Source of the DNA: Comamonadaceae bacterium
GTDB taxonomy: Bacteria > Pseudomonadota > Gammaproteobacteria > Burkholderiales > Burkholderiaceae_C
NCBI GenBank assembly: GCA_027486255.1
Contig: JAIXPL010000049.1
Span: 1-64,000, forward strand
DNA length: 64,000 nucleotides
Reading direction: 5' to 3'
This document shows, in pieces, positions 9,041-18,602 of this stretch. The position numbers and the translations under genes were made by a program. The first letter of the stretch is position 1. Every line of letters begins with the position of its first letter. The notes under the pieces are model-generated. The model saw only the letters and a program-made list of their open reading frames with translations. It was not told the origin of the DNA and made no database searches.

Positions 9041-11154
9041 CAGTTCCGTTTAAGCTGCTGGCCGTAGCGGCTCATCAGGGCAGCTTGCACACCTTGCCGC
9101 CGCTGGCGACCCACCGGCTGTACGCGGGTATAACGGCCGTCCGGGCCGAGTTCCCAGGCCTCTTTGCTGTCATGCAAATACGCGATGAGGCACTCATCTA
9201 TCAGCCGCTGACGCAAGGCTGGGTCATGCACTGGCCAGGCCAGCTCCACACGACCGAACATATTGCGGTTCATCCAGTCAGCGCTCGACAGATAAAGGCT
9301 TTCTTCCTCGCCCGCGCGAAAATAGAAGACGCGCGAATGCTCAAGAAAGCGTCCAATCACGGAACGAATGCGGATGTTCTCGGTCAGGCCCGGAACCTGC
9401 GCCGGCAACATGCAGGCGCCGCGCACGATCAAATCGATCTTCACGCCCTGCTGACCAGCCCGCACCAGGGCGCGGATCAAGCCCTCGTCGGTCAGCGCAT
9501 TCATCTTGGCCACCAGCCGCGTCTCCTGGCCGGCGGCGGCCGCCTGACCCAGACCCTCAACCAACTCGATCATCTTGCGATGCAGCATGAAGGGGGCGAT
9601 CACCAGTTGCTTGAGCTTGGGCAGGCGGCTCTGACTGGCCAGGTGATAGAACACGTGCTCCATGTCCTGGGTCAGGGCCGGATCGGCCGTCAGGTAGCTC
9701 ACGTCGGTGTAGAGGCGGGCCGTTCGGGGGTTGTAGTTGCCTGTCGACAAGTGCCCATAGCGCCGAAGCACCCGCCCTTCGCGGCGCGTGACCAGCAGCA
9801 TCTTGGCGTGGGTTTTCAGGCCCAGCACGCCATACACCACCTGGGCGCCGATGGCCTCGAGCATCTCGGCCCAGTTGATGTTGGCCTCCTCATCAAAGCG
9901 GGCCTTGAGCTCCACCACCACCATCACTTCTTTGCCGCGGCGCACCGCCTCGCGCAGCAGCTGCATCATCTCGGAGTCAGCCCCCGTGCGGTAAATGGTC
10001 TGGCGGATGGCCAGCACGTTCGGGTCGCTGACGGCTTGGCGAAGAAAGCTCAGCACCCCATCAAAGCTCTCGAAGGGCTGGTGGATGCAGACATCGCCCT
10101 GCTTGAGCCGATCGAAGATGGACTCCGACGGCGCCAGTGCCAGGGAATTGCTGGCACGGTAAGCAGGCCAGAGCAGGCGCTCGTCCTGGACCAGATCAAT
10201 CAACTGAGTCAGACGAACCAGGTTGACCGGCCCATGCACCCGGTACAGGCAGTCGGCCGGCAATTCAAACTGACTGAGCAGGAAATCGGACAGGTACTCC
10301 GAGCAGCCCGAGGACACCTCCAGCCGCACTGACTGACCGAACTGACGATGCTCCAGGCCCGCTCGCAAGGCGGTGCGCAGGTTCTCGACATCGTCCTCGT
10401 GCACATCCAGATCGGAGTTGCGCGTGACCCTGAACTGGGAGAACTGCAGCACCTCCCGACCCGGAAACAACTCGTCCAGGTGGGCACGGATCACGCTGGA
10501 GAGAGAGACAAAATTTTTGTGTCCACCAGCCAGCCGCGAAGGCAGCGCAATGATGCGCGGCAGCACCCGAGGCACCTTGACGATGGCGATTTCATTGTCG
10601 CGACCGAAGGCGTCTGCACCTGCAAGCCGCACAATGAAGTTCAGCGACTTATTGGCCACCATCGGGAAAGGATGCGAAGGATCCAGGCTCACCGGCAACA
10701 GCAGTGGCCTGAGCTCGCGCCGGAAATAATCACGCACCCACCGCCGCTGCACCGCATTGCGCTCCCCGTGGGAGAGGATGCGGATGCCCTGCTCGGCAAA
10801 TGCCGGCAGCAAGACCTCGTTGTAGAGCGCGTACTGGCGAGCCACCAGTTCATGGGCTGTGTGAGAGAGTTCGCGTGCGGTGCGGGCGGCCTGGCCCTCA
10901 GCCTTCAGCAAAGCCAGCAGGGGGGCAAAGCGCACCTCGAAAAACTCGTCGAGGTTGGAGGACACGATGCACACGTAGCGCAAGCGCTCGAGCAAAGGAA
11001 CCTCCGCACGCGTGGCCATGTCCAGCACCCGCTCATTGAAGGCCAGGATGCTCACATCCCGATTGAGCAGGGGCAGTACCTCTGCGTCTGGACGTTCAGT
11101 CACCTCGGACGATGAAGGGGCGGCGGCCTTGCGGCCCTGACGTGCTTGAGCCAT
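9040..11154 (-). CDS. ppk: Polyphosphate kinase Ppk1
   Basis: Makes polyphosphate from ATP, 704 residues, normal for the family. The N-terminal PPK_N helical domain (LLNRDVSILAFNERVLDMA) is followed by the middle domain and two PLD-like catalytic halves. The first half has the autophosphorylated His region RYGHLSTGNYNPRTARLYTD, and the second has YLSSADWMNRNMFGRVE. It is transcribed with sixA and preceded by a very good Pho box, so phosphate starvation should induce it. Confidence 0.97.
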   Translation of the reverse strand: MAQARQGRKAAAPSSSEVTERPDAEVLPLLNRDVSILAFNERVLDMATRAEVPLLERLRYVCIVSSNLDEFFEVRFAPLLALLKAEGQAARTARELSHTAHELVARQYALYNEVLLPAFAEQGIRILSHGERNAVQRRWVRDYFRRELRPLLLPVSLDPSHPFPMVANKSLNFIVRLAGADAFGRDNEIAIVKVPRVLPRIIALPSRLAGGHKNFVSLSSVIRAHLDELFPGREVLQFSQFRVTRNSDLDVHEDDVENLRTALRAGLEHRQFGQSVRLEVSSGCSEYLSDFLLSQFELPADCLYRVHGPVNLVRLTQLIDLVQDERLLWPAYRASNSLALAPSESIFDRLKQGDVCIHQPFESFDGVLSFLRQAVSDPNVLAIRQTIYRTGADSEMMQLLREAVRRGKEVMVVVELKARFDEEANINWAEMLEAIGAQVVYGVLGLKTHAKMLLVTRREGRVLRRYGHLSTGNYNPRTARLYTDVSYLTADPALTQDMEHVFYHLASQSRLPKLKQLVIAPFMLHRKMIELVEGLGQAAAAGQETRLVAKMNALTDEGLIRALVRAGQQGVKIDLIVRGACMLPAQVPGLTENIRIRSVIGRFLEHSRVFYFRAGEEESLYLSSADWMNRNMFGRVELAWPVHDPALRQRLIDECLIAYLHDSKEAWELGPDGRYTRVQPVGRQRRQGVQAALMSRYGQQLKRN

Positions 11155-11186
11155 GGGTGGGTGTCGGTGGTGAATCTATTGCATTG

Positions 11187-11220
11187 AATCTAAGAAGCGC
11201 GCGTGACAGTTTGGTGACAG
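11187..11220 (-). promoter_or_regulatory. Pho box and -10 of ppk
   Basis: The minus strand reads CTGTCAC-CAAA-CTGTCAC: two identical half-sites spaced 11 bases apart and differing from the consensus CTGTCAT only in the last base. TAGATT follows after exactly 10 bases (11192-11187), the classical PhoB-dependent promoter layout. It ends 33 bases before the ppk start codon. Confidence 0.85.
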
Positions 11221-11262
11221 ACAAAGACCGTATCAGGGGCTTACCGGGCGCCGAACGCAGCC

Positions 11263-12132
11263 TCAGGCCTGCTGGACGCTGAAATGCTTGCGGTAGCGAG
11301 CGGGCAAGTCCGCGACGCGCATCATCATTGGCAGATCTGCCGAGTTGAATTCCGGGTCCCAGGCGGGTGGGCCCAGCACCTTGGCGCCCAGGCGCAAATA
11401 GCCCTTGATGAGCGCCGGCGGCTCCACGTCCATGTCGTTGCACAGGCTGTCGACGGGCAGGGCCAGGCGGGGATGGACTTGGAATTCAATGGGTGCCAAG
11501 TGGGTGTTCTTGAGTTTGCGCCAAATACTCGCTGCGGCATGACCACCGCCTACGCCCTGGTGCTGCAGGGGAATGCTGGCGCAACCCATCATGGTGTCAA
11601 GCTGGTTGCGCACCATGAATTGCATGAGTGCGCCCCACAAGGCCAGGATCACACCGCCGTGGCGATGGTCCGGGTGCACGCAGCTGCGGCCGAGCTCGAC
11701 CATGCGCGAGCGCAGCATGCGCAGGCGGGTGAGGTCGAATTCCAGGTCGCTGTAGGTGCTGCCCACCCGCTCGGCCTGGGCCGGTGTGAGCACGCGGTAG
11801 GTGCCAATCACCTCCTGGCTGAGCTCGTCCCGCACCAGCAGGTGTTCGCAGTAATCGTCGAACAGGTCCACATCGTGGCCAGGCAGCTTCTCAGGCAGCC
11901 GCGCCCCCATCTCCAGGGCAAAGACCCGGTACCTCAGTCGCTGCGCCTGGCGGACCTCATCGAGGTGTTGGGCCCAGCTGACCTGCAAACCTGCCGGGGC
12001 GATGGCACGAGGCGATTTTTCATTTGCCGCAGAATCGTCCGGACAAAGTGACCCCCGAGGCAAAGTCGCCAGCCCAGCCAGGCCGGAGGCCTCCGGCGAC
12101 AAGGAAAACGTGGGATTGGGCAGTTCTTTCAT
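11263..12132 (-). CDS. olsB: OlsB-like ornithine-acyl-ACP N-acyltransferase (GNAT, hemolysin-like)
   Basis: 289 residues. The GNAT core begins near residue 50 with LRYRVFALEMGARLPEKLPG, DVDLFDDYCEHLLVRD, VIGTYRVLTPAQAER and ELGRSCVHPDHRHGGVI, the pattern of the OlsB/hemolysin-like family. OlsB transfers a 3-hydroxyacyl group from ACP to ornithine, the first step to ornithine lipids, which replace phospholipids when phosphate is low. Its place beside ppk and pst fits that role. No olsA-type acyltransferase is present nearby. A TGATGTCATCA palindrome lies 14 bases before the start. Confidence 0.82.
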   Translation of the reverse strand: MKELPNPTFSLSPEASGLAGLATLPRGSLCPDDSAANEKSPRAIAPAGLQVSWAQHLDEVRQAQRLRYRVFALEMGARLPEKLPGHDVDLFDDYCEHLLVRDELSQEVIGTYRVLTPAQAERVGSTYSDLEFDLTRLRMLRSRMVELGRSCVHPDHRHGGVILALWGALMQFMVRNQLDTMMGCASIPLQHQGVGGGHAAASIWRKLKNTHLAPIEFQVHPRLALPVDSLCNDMDVEPPALIKGYLRLGAKVLGPPAWDPEFNSADLPMMMRVADLPARYRKHFSVQQA

Positions 12133-12466
12133 GGCAAGCCTTTTGTGATGTCATCAATGTCAGAGGGAAGGCCGTACTGCGGCCTGGGGGCTGCGCCCGC
12201 CGGCTAAGCCCTGCAACCACGGGCGGGAGTCGGCCACAAAGCGCAAGCCTCCGGACGATGAGGCCAGGCTTTCAGCCGTTCGACGCAGCACGCGCAGGGC
12301 GATTTCCTTCACACACGCTGGCGGTGCGCTTGGGGCGCCCGGCAAGTCATGCGTGCAAGTGGCCACATCGCCGCTCGCAGAGATCTGACTGATCGAAGAG
12401 ACGGAAAATATCGAGTGGTGCATGTGAAGCTCAGCTGTAAAACTGCCGAGATTTTTCAAAACCGGC

Positions 12467-12506
12467 GTGTCAACGGCATGTCAAGTTCATGTCGACTTCG
12501 TGACGA
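12467..12506. promoter_or_regulatory. Four-unit 11-bp repeat array resembling tandem Pho boxes
   Basis: On the minus strand TCGTCAC, TCGACAT, TTGACAT and TTGACAC start at exact 11-base intervals. On the plus strand the same bases read GTGTCAA, ATGTCAA, ATGTCGA and GTGACGA, followed by a separate CTGTCAC at 12513. It is 335 bases upstream of olsB on one side and about 50 bases upstream of the decayed transporter on the other. Apart from this array, bases 12133-12556 show nothing convincing. Confidence 0.45.
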
Positions 12507-12556
12507 CGCAAGCTGTCACACAAGCTTCATGAAGGCGGGAAAGGACACGCCGGCCA

Positions 12557-12866
12557 TTGGCCAAGAAGGCACCGCATATCAGCGAGATCGGCCGCCTCGG
12601 AGCACACCTGCATCCGCTGTTATCGGCGCGCATCGCCGGGGCGCTGCATCCGCTGGGCGCCCTGCTCTTCTTGGGCCTGGGCACGCCGGTGGACGCCGTC
12701 TTCAAATTGCTGCACGGCGCGGGCAAGGGCGTGCTGACCATCGCCCAGGGCACGCTGCCGCTGGCGCTCTTTGGTACCCAGGGCTATGGCCTGCGGCTTG
12801 GGGCTGTGCTGCGTGTTGGCGCTGTGGCTGCTGCCCTCGCCGGCCCAGACGGGCACCACGCGCTGA
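12557..12866 (+). pseudogene. C-terminal remnant of an MFS transporter
   Basis: The reading frame from 12557 encodes a stretch like helices 9-10 of MFS transporters, including HPLGALLFLGLGTPVDAVFK and GKGVLTIAQGTLPLALFG then QGYGLRLG. The expected helix 11 is missing, and a different frame resumes with LCCVLALWLLPSPAQ, a typical last helix, before TGA at 12864-12866. A deletion with frameshift explains this. No N-terminal half is found upstream. The MFS assignment rests on my reading of family patterns. Confidence 0.45.
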
Positions 12867-12876
12867 GGGCGCCGTT

Positions 12877-13896
12877 TCAGGCCGCTTGCACGGCGGGAGA
12901 GCGGGCCTGCGCTTGCGCCAGGGCCTGCACCTCATGCGGCGGCCAGGCCTTGAGTCGGTGGTCGCTCCAGACCTGCCGCCAGCGCCTGGCGCCAGGCTGG
13001 CCCTGGCGCAAGCCCAGCATGTGGCGAGCCATGGTCTGCCAAGGGGTGCCGTGCTGCGCGGCCTCGCGTGCCATGTAGGCCACCATGGCGTCCTCGACGG
13101 CGTCGCGGGTCAGGTCCGAGGGCGCCGCGCCCATGAACTCGGCGTCCCAGGAGGCCAGCCACCAGGGGTTGTGATAGGCCTCGCGGCCGATCATCACGCT
13201 GTCGACCTGGGCCAGTTGCTCGGCCACCTGGGCTGAGGTGGTGATGCCGCCATTGATGGCCAGGGTCAGCCCGGGGAAATCGCGCCGCAGGCGGTGCACG
13301 AGCTCGTAACGCAGTGGGGGGATCTCGCGGTTTTCCTTGGGGCTCAGGCCCTTGAGCCAGGCATTGCGTGCATGCACGATGAAGATGCGGCAGCCTGCCT
13401 CGGCGACGGTGCCGATGAAGTCGCGCACAAAGTCGTAGCTCTCCACCTTGTCGATGCCGATGCGGTGCTTGACGCTGACCGGCAGACTCACCGCATCGAC
13501 CATGGCCTTGACGCCATCGGCCACGGTCTGCGGCTCTGCCATCAGGCAGGCCCCAAAGGCGCCGCGCTGCACCCGCTCGCTGGGGCAGCCGCAATTGAGG
13601 TTGATCTCGTCATAGCCCCACTGCTCACCCAGGCGGGCGGCGCGGGCCAGATCAGCCGCCTCGCTGCCACCGAGCTGCAGGGCCACCGGGTGCTCCTCCT
13701 CATTGAAGCGCAGGTGGCGGGGCACATCACCATGCAGCAGGGCGCCCGTGGTCACCATTTCGGTGTAGAGCAGCGCCTGGCGCGAGAGCAGGCGATGAAA
13801 GTACCGGCAATGGCGATCCGTCCAATCCATCATGGGGGCGACCGACAACCGCGCATACGGGCGCGGCGAGGGGGAAGGGATAGGGGATGAATCCAT
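12877..13896 (-). CDS. dusA: tRNA-dihydrouridine(20/20a) synthase DusA
   Basis: Flavoenzyme of 339 residues that reduces U20/U20a of tRNA. The TIM-barrel start RLSVAPMMDWTDRHCRYFHR, the catalytic-Cys segment NLNCGCPSERVQRGAFGACL and the FMN-binding part LTLAINGGITT and MIGREAYHNPW are diagnostic for DusA rather than DusB or DusC. It stands alone on the minus strand, with small ORFs upstream. Confidence 0.95.
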   Translation of the reverse strand: MDSSPIPSPSPRPYARLSVAPMMDWTDRHCRYFHRLLSRQALLYTEMVTTGALLHGDVPRHLRFNEEEHPVALQLGGSEAADLARAARLGEQWGYDEINLNCGCPSERVQRGAFGACLMAEPQTVADGVKAMVDAVSLPVSVKHRIGIDKVESYDFVRDFIGTVAEAGCRIFIVHARNAWLKGLSPKENREIPPLRYELVHRLRRDFPGLTLAINGGITTSAQVAEQLAQVDSVMIGREAYHNPWWLASWDAEFMGAAPSDLTRDAVEDAMVAYMAREAAQHGTPWQTMARHMLGLRQGQPGARRWRQVWSDHRLKAWPPHEVQALAQAQARSPAVQAA

Positions 13897-13938
13897 GGCC
13901 GGGTCAGGGGGAGCCCGGCATTGTCGCAGGGGATGCGC

Positions 13939-14139
13939 CTACTCGTTGGGGTTGTTGCCCTGCAGGCCCTGGTCCATCTTGCACTGCAGCTGCACCTGCT
14001 CGAGCTCATCCACCAGGTGATCGATGCGCGGCATGTCTCTTGCGGACTGGGCCATCAGGTGTTCGAGTTCGGCGCGCAGCTGCGCATAAAGGCGCCGGTG
14101 CGCCTCCGCCAGCGGGACGCTGGAACCCAGGCCCCGCAC
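13939..14139 (-). CDS. Small uncharacterised helical protein
   Basis: 66 residues from a GTG start, with no recognised domain. The sequence is amphipathic (LAEAHRRLYAQLRAELEHLM and IDHLVDELEQVQLQCKM), consistent with two helices that could form a hairpin or coiled coil. It lies 42 bases upstream of dusA on the same strand, so it may be co-transcribed. Whether it is translated is uncertain. Confidence 0.45.
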   Translation of the reverse strand: MRGLGSSVPLAEAHRRLYAQLRAELEHLMAQSARDMPRIDHLVDELEQVQLQCKMDQGLQGNNPNE

Positions 14140-14272
14140 GGACTCAGTCGAAGCGGGGATGCGGCTGCCTGCTTTTGCGCGAGCCGCTGGGCGACTGCGC
14201 GCGCTCGCGCGGGCCTGTCGGGCTTTTTTCCTGGCCGGGCAGAAGGTGGAGGCGGTTCATGGGGTCAGCCTT

Positions 14273-14446
14273 TCAAATGGAGGGCATCGTGTCGAAAAAA
14301 GGCATTTCAGCCGAGATGAGCGCAGCCGCTGCCGCCATGAGGCTCACCATCAGGACATAGGCAAGCAAAGCACCGCTCAGGCGGGTCAGGTCTGGATGCG
14401 CATGCCAAGTACCGTGAAGGAATGCAGACCAGTGCTGGAGATTCAT
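14273..14446 (-). CDS. Small single-pass membrane ORF
   Basis: 57 codons, MNLQHWSAFLHGTWHAHPDL at the start, then a hydrophobic stretch LSGALLAYVLMVSLMAAAAA that could cross the membrane once, ending EMPFFDTMPSI. A GGGAG sequence sits about 8 bases before the ATG. No homologue is recognised. It is the only plausible gene between the 66-residue ORF and the terminator near 14.64 kb. Confidence 0.35.
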   Translation of the reverse strand: MNLQHWSAFLHGTWHAHPDLTRLSGALLAYVLMVSLMAAAAALISAEMPFFDTMPSI

Positions 14447-14623
14447 GGAGGGCTCCCAGGAAAAGGGTGAAAGGACCTCAACGCTCTTGTGCAGCCATGA
14501 TGGCCCGATGCAAACTGAACAGACATCAGCCCATGGCTGGGCTTTGTGTCAGCCACCACTGACAAACGAGCGCAGCGTGGTCGGCCAACGAGGACCTGTA
14601 GGGCGTCCTGGGGACAGGCGAAA

Positions 14624-14652
14624 AAAAACCGCCTCGTAATGAGGCGGTTTTT
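14624..14652. terminator. Bidirectional terminator after phaB
   Basis: Stem ACCGCCTC / GAGGCGGT with loop GTAAT, flanked by a run of A on the left and T on the right, so it can act on both strands. It lies 25 bases past the phaB stop codon. Confidence 0.85.
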
Positions 14653-14676
14653 CCAGGCGCGTAGCCCGAAGCTCGA

Positions 14677-15414
14677 TCAGCCCATGTGCAGGCCGCCGTT
14701 GACCGAGAAGTCGGCGCCGGTGGCGTAGCCGCCTTCTTCGCTGGCGAGCCATGACACGATGGAGGCGATCTCGCTGGGCTTGCCCAGGCGCTTGACCGGC
14801 ACGGTGGCCACGATTTTTTCCAGCACGTCAGGACGGATGGCGTTGACCATGTCGGTGCCGATGTAGCCGGGGCTCACGGTGTTGACCGTCACGCCCTTGG
14901 TGGCCATTTCCTGAGCCAGGGCCATGGAAAAACCATGCATGCCGGCCTTGGCGGCCGAGTAATTGGTCTGACCGGCCTGGCCCTTCTCGCCGTTGACCGA
15001 GGAGATCTGGATGATGCGGCCCCAGCCACGCTCGACCATGTCGGGCACGACCTGCTTGGTCACGTTGAACATGGAGTTGAGGTTGGTGTCGATCACGGCG
15101 TCCCAGTCGTCACGGGTCATCTTCACGAACATGCGGTCTCGCGTGATGCCGGCGTTGTTCACCAGCACGTCGATGGGGCCGTGCTCGGCCTTGGCCTTGC
15201 TGAAGGCATCCACCGTGGACTGCCAGTCGCCGACATTGCCAACCGACGCATAGAACGTGAAGCCCATCGCCTTTTGCTCATCGAGCCACTTCGAAAAATC
15301 CCGAGTGGGGCCGCAACCGGCGATCACCTTGTAACCATCTTTGTGCAGCCGCTGGCAAATAGCGGTGCCGATGCCTCCCATACCCCCGGTCACGTATGCA
15401 ACTTTTTGCGTCAT
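14677..15414 (-). CDS. phaB: Acetoacetyl-CoA reductase PhaB
   Basis: NADPH-dependent SDR of 245 residues that reduces acetoacetyl-CoA to (R)-3-hydroxybutyryl-CoA for PHA synthesis. It has the cofactor loop TGGMGGIGTAIC, NNAG in VLVNNAGITRD, the Ser in ISSVNGEKGQAGQ, the catalytic YxxxK in NYSAAKAG and the C-terminus GADFSVNGGLHMG typical of PhaB. CAAGGAG precedes the ATG. It is the last gene of phaC-phaA-phaB. Confidence 0.96.
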   Translation of the reverse strand: MTQKVAYVTGGMGGIGTAICQRLHKDGYKVIAGCGPTRDFSKWLDEQKAMGFTFYASVGNVGDWQSTVDAFSKAKAEHGPIDVLVNNAGITRDRMFVKMTRDDWDAVIDTNLNSMFNVTKQVVPDMVERGWGRIIQISSVNGEKGQAGQTNYSAAKAGMHGFSMALAQEMATKGVTVNTVSPGYIGTDMVNAIRPDVLEKIVATVPVKRLGKPSEIASIVSWLASEEGGYATGADFSVNGGLHMG

Positions 15415-15493
15415 GTCTACTCCTTGTTATTGACTTATTGAAGGCGCTCGGATGGCGATGTGTCACCCTTGCACTTGCCTTGTACGCCTGAAC

Positions 15494-16672
15494 TCAGCGC
15501 TCGATCGCTAGGGCAACCCCCATGCCACCACCGATGCACAGGGCCGCCAGGCCCTTCTTGGCGCCGCTGCGCTGCATCTCATGCAGCAGGCTGACCAAAA
15601 TGCGGCAGCCCGATGCGCCGATGGGGTGGCCGATGGCGATCGCACCGCCATTGACGTTCACTTTGGCCGGGTCGATGTCCAGGGCCTTGTTCACGGCGCA
15701 AGCCTGGGCCGCAAAGGCTTCGTTCAGCTCGAAAAGATCCACGTCGGCGGCCTTCCAGCCGGCACGTGCCAGGGCTTTTTGCGAGGCAGGCACCGGGCCC
15801 ATGCCCATGGTCGCCGGGTCCAGACCCGAGGTGCCGAAGGAGGCAATGCGGGCCAGGGGCTTGAGACCCAGGGCCGCGGCCTTCTTGGCCGACATGACCA
15901 TCACTGCAGCCGCGCCATCATTGATGCCCGAGGCGTTGCCCGCCGTCACGCTGCCGGCCTTGTCGAAGGCCGGACGCAGGCCGGCCAGGGCCTCGGCGGT
16001 GGTCTTCTTGTTGATGAACTCGTCCTGCGCGAAGACGATGGGGTCGCCCTTTTTCTGAGCGATCGAGAAGGGGATGATCTCGTCCTTGAACTTGCCAGCG
16101 TCCTGGGCCGCGGAGGCCTTGTGCTGGCTGCCGAGGGCCAGCGCATCCTGCATCTCGCGGGTGATGCCATTGGCCTTGGCCACGTTCTCGGCGGTGATGC
16201 CCATGTGGTACTGGTTGTAGACGTCCCACAGGCCGTCGACGATCATGGAGTCGACCATCTTCCAGTCGCCCATGCGCTGTCCGTCGCGCGAGCCCAGCAG
16301 CACGTGGGGCGAGGCGCTCATGTTCTCTTGGCCGCCGGCCACCACGATCTCACTGTCGCCCCAAGCCACGGCCTGCGCGGCCAGCATCACGGCCTTCAGG
16401 CCCGAGCCGCACACGGCGTTGATGGTCAGGCCCGGCACCTCCTTTGGCAGGCCGGCCTTCATGAGGGCCTGGCGGGCTGGGTTCTGTCCCACGCCCGCAG
16501 CCAGCACCTGGCCCATGATGACCTCGCCCACTTGGTCGGCGGACACACCCGCACGCTCGATCACGGCCCGGATCACGGCTGCGCCCAGTTCGGTTGCCGG
16601 TGTCTTGGCCAGGGTGCCGCCAAAGCGGCCGACGGCGGTGCGGGCTGCCGACACGATCACGATGTCTTCCAT
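15494..16672 (-). CDS. phaA: Acetyl-CoA acetyltransferase (beta-ketothiolase) PhaA
   Basis: Condenses two acetyl-CoA to acetoacetyl-CoA, 392 residues from the ATG at 16672 ([15 protein letters not shown]). I prefer this start to the open frame 60 bases upstream because GAGGAG lies just before it and it matches the family N-terminus. The thiolase residues are visible: active Cys in [11 protein letters not shown], His in [10 protein letters not shown] and the second Cys in ALCIGGGMG. Middle gene of the PHA operon. Confidence 0.96.
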   Translation of the reverse strand: MEDIVIVSAARTAVGRFGGTLAKTPATELGAAVIRAVIERAGVSADQVGEVIMGQVLAAGVGQNPARQALMKAGLPKEVPGLTINAVCGSGLKAVMLAAQAVAWGDSEIVVAGGQENMSASPHVLLGSRDGQRMGDWKMVDSMIVDGLWDVYNQYHMGITAENVAKANGITREMQDALALGSQHKASAAQDAGKFKDEIIPFSIAQKKGDPIVFAQDEFINKKTTAEALAGLRPAFDKAGSVTAGNASGINDGAAAVMVMSAKKAAALGLKPLARIASFGTSGLDPATMGMGPVPASQKALARAGWKAADVDLFELNEAFAAQACAVNKALDIDPAKVNVNGGAIAIGHPIGASGCRILVSLLHEMQRSGAKKGLAALCIGGGMGVALAIER

Positions 16673-16728
16673 AGTCTCCTCGTTCCTTGTGTTGCGATGA
16701 AAAAGTTGAGCGAATGAAGCGGGCCGAT

Positions 16729-18468
16729 TCAAGCCCTGGCCTTCACGTAGCGGCCGGGGGCTGGCTCAATAGGCTTGTGGGTGCGGCTGCCATAGCCCTT
16801 GGGCGCCGGCAGCAGCTTGCCTGCCTGGGGCTTGAGCCAGGCGCTCCAATCGGTCCACCAGCTGCCCGGATGCTCCTGGGCGCCCTTGAACCATTGCGCG
16901 TGGCTGGCCGGCAGCTTGTCGTTGGTCCAGAAGGAGCGCTTTTTCTTGGCCGGCGGATTGATCACGCCAGCAATGTGGCCCGAGGCTCCCATAACAAAGC
17001 GCTTCTTGCCCGGCAGCAGCTGCGTGCTGGCATAAGCGCCCTCGATGGGCACGATGTGGTCTTCGCGAGAGCCGTAGATGTAGACCGGCATGTCGATGCG
17101 GCCCAGGTCGATCTTCTGGCCGCACACCGTGAGCTTGCCAGGCTTGATCAGGTTGTTCTCCAGGTACATGTGGCGCAGGTACCAAGCGTAGAAGGGCCCG
17201 GGGAGGTTGGTCGAGTCGCTGTTCCAGTACAGCAAATCGAAAGGCGGCGGGGTTTCGCCCTTGAGGTAGTTGCCCACCACGTAGTTCCAGACCAGCTCGT
17301 TGGGCCTGAGGAAACTGAAGGTCGAGGCCAGGTCATGCCCCTTGAGCAAGCCGCCTTGACCCATCTGCATCTCGCGAAAGCGCACGGCCTGCTCGTCGAT
17401 GAAGATGTCCAGCACGCCGGTATCGGCGAAATCCAGCATGGCTGTGAGGAAGGTGGCGCTGTGTACCGGCTTGTCGCCACGGGCAGCCAGCACGGCCAGG
17501 GCCGTGCCCAGGATGGTGCCGCCCACGCAAAAACCCAGGGCATTGATGTCCTTGGCGCCACTGATCTCGCGGGTGACGCTGATGGCCTTGATGGCGGCGT
17601 GCTCGATGTAGTCGTCCCAGGTCTTGTCCTGCATGGACTGGTCGGGGTTGCGCCAGCTCAACACAAAGGTGCGGTGACCCTGCTCCACCAGGTAGCGAAT
17701 CAAGGAGTTTTCCGGCTGCAGGTCGAGGATGTAGAACTTGTTGATGCAGGGTGGCACCAAGAGGAAAGGCCGCTCATACACCTTGGGCGTGAGCGGCTTG
17801 TATTCGATGAGCTGGAAAAACTCGTTTTCGAAAACCACCGCGCCTTCTGTCGTGGCCACATTGCGGCCCACTTCGAAAACACGCTCATCGGTCATGGAAA
17901 CATGGCCCTGGCCCATGTCGTGCACCAGGTTTTGCAAACCCTGCGCCAGACTCTGGCCCTTGGTGTCCAGCGCCTTCTTCTGGGCCTCGGGATTGAGCGC
18001 CAGGAAATTGGTGGGGGCCGTCGCGGCCAGCCACTGCTCGACAGCGAAACGAACACGCGCGCGGGTTTTGTCATCGGCCTCCACCGCATCGGCCAAGTGG
18101 GTCATGGCCTTGGCGTTGAGCAGGTAGGCCGCTGCTGCAAACTGGGACATCGGGTTGCTGGCCCAGGCCTCCGAGGCGAAGCGGCGGTCACCAGACACAG
18201 ACGGGGCTGTGCCAGGGTTTAAGGAGGCATTCCACAACTCGGTGGCCTCCTTGAGGTAGTCTTGCTGCAGCTCCAGCAGCTTGGCGGGGTCCAGATGGAC
18301 ATTGGCCATGGCCTCGGTGGCAGGCATGGCCTGCATCATCATGCCGGTCATGCCAGGGGCAGAGGGGGCTGCGCCGGGAACGAATGCGGCGACGGCCTTT
18401 TGGAAATTCTCGGCCAGGATTTTCTGGAAATGCTGAGCGGAATCTATCCATTGGTTATCGGTGTTCAT
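16729..18468 (-). CDS. phaC: Class I polyhydroxyalkanoate synthase PhaC
   Basis: Polymerises 3-hydroxyacyl-CoA into PHA granules, 579 residues. The lipase-box-like nucleophile motif is [11 protein letters not shown] with Cys in place of Ser. The catalytic Asp is in [12 protein letters not shown] and the His in [12 protein letters not shown]. The N-terminal PhaC_N region spans about 60-250. It leads the phaC-phaA-phaB operon. A palindrome flanked by direct repeats lies 86 bases upstream. Confidence 0.97.
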   Translation of the reverse strand: MNTDNQWIDSAQHFQKILAENFQKAVAAFVPGAAPSAPGMTGMMMQAMPATEAMANVHLDPAKLLELQQDYLKEATELWNASLNPGTAPSVSGDRRFASEAWASNPMSQFAAAAYLLNAKAMTHLADAVEADDKTRARVRFAVEQWLAATAPTNFLALNPEAQKKALDTKGQSLAQGLQNLVHDMGQGHVSMTDERVFEVGRNVATTEGAVVFENEFFQLIEYKPLTPKVYERPFLLVPPCINKFYILDLQPENSLIRYLVEQGHRTFVLSWRNPDQSMQDKTWDDYIEHAAIKAISVTREISGAKDINALGFCVGGTILGTALAVLAARGDKPVHSATFLTAMLDFADTGVLDIFIDEQAVRFREMQMGQGGLLKGHDLASTFSFLRPNELVWNYVVGNYLKGETPPPFDLLYWNSDSTNLPGPFYAWYLRHMYLENNLIKPGKLTVCGQKIDLGRIDMPVYIYGSREDHIVPIEGAYASTQLLPGKKRFVMGASGHIAGVINPPAKKKRSFWTNDKLPASHAQWFKGAQEHPGSWWTDWSAWLKPQAGKLLPAPKGYGSRTHKPIEPAPGRYVKARA

Positions 18469-18540
18469 ACCCTGTTCTCCTCTGAAGTGATTCTATGTAC
18501 CGGCTTGTCACCTGGGAAAGCTCAGCCAGAAAATACCCTC

Positions 18541-18581
18541 CTAACTATGCAGCAGCCGCATTGCGGCTTCCTGACTAACTA
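18541..18581. promoter_or_regulatory. Palindrome flanked by direct repeats upstream of phaC
   Basis: A perfect 15-bp inverted repeat, AGCCGCA-T-TGCGGCT (18554-18568), lies between two copies of CTAACTA at 18541-18547 and 18575-18581. It sits between phaC and the divergent small membrane gene, so it could be an operator for either. Confidence 0.4.
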
Positions 18582-18602
18582 GCCTCGAAAAGAATTTGAC
18601 AC

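Noticed and set aside
12160..12459. 99-codon minus-strand ORF upstream of olsB
   Set aside because: No ribosome-binding site, no recognisable motif and unlikely composition. It lies in what appears to be the regulatory gap.
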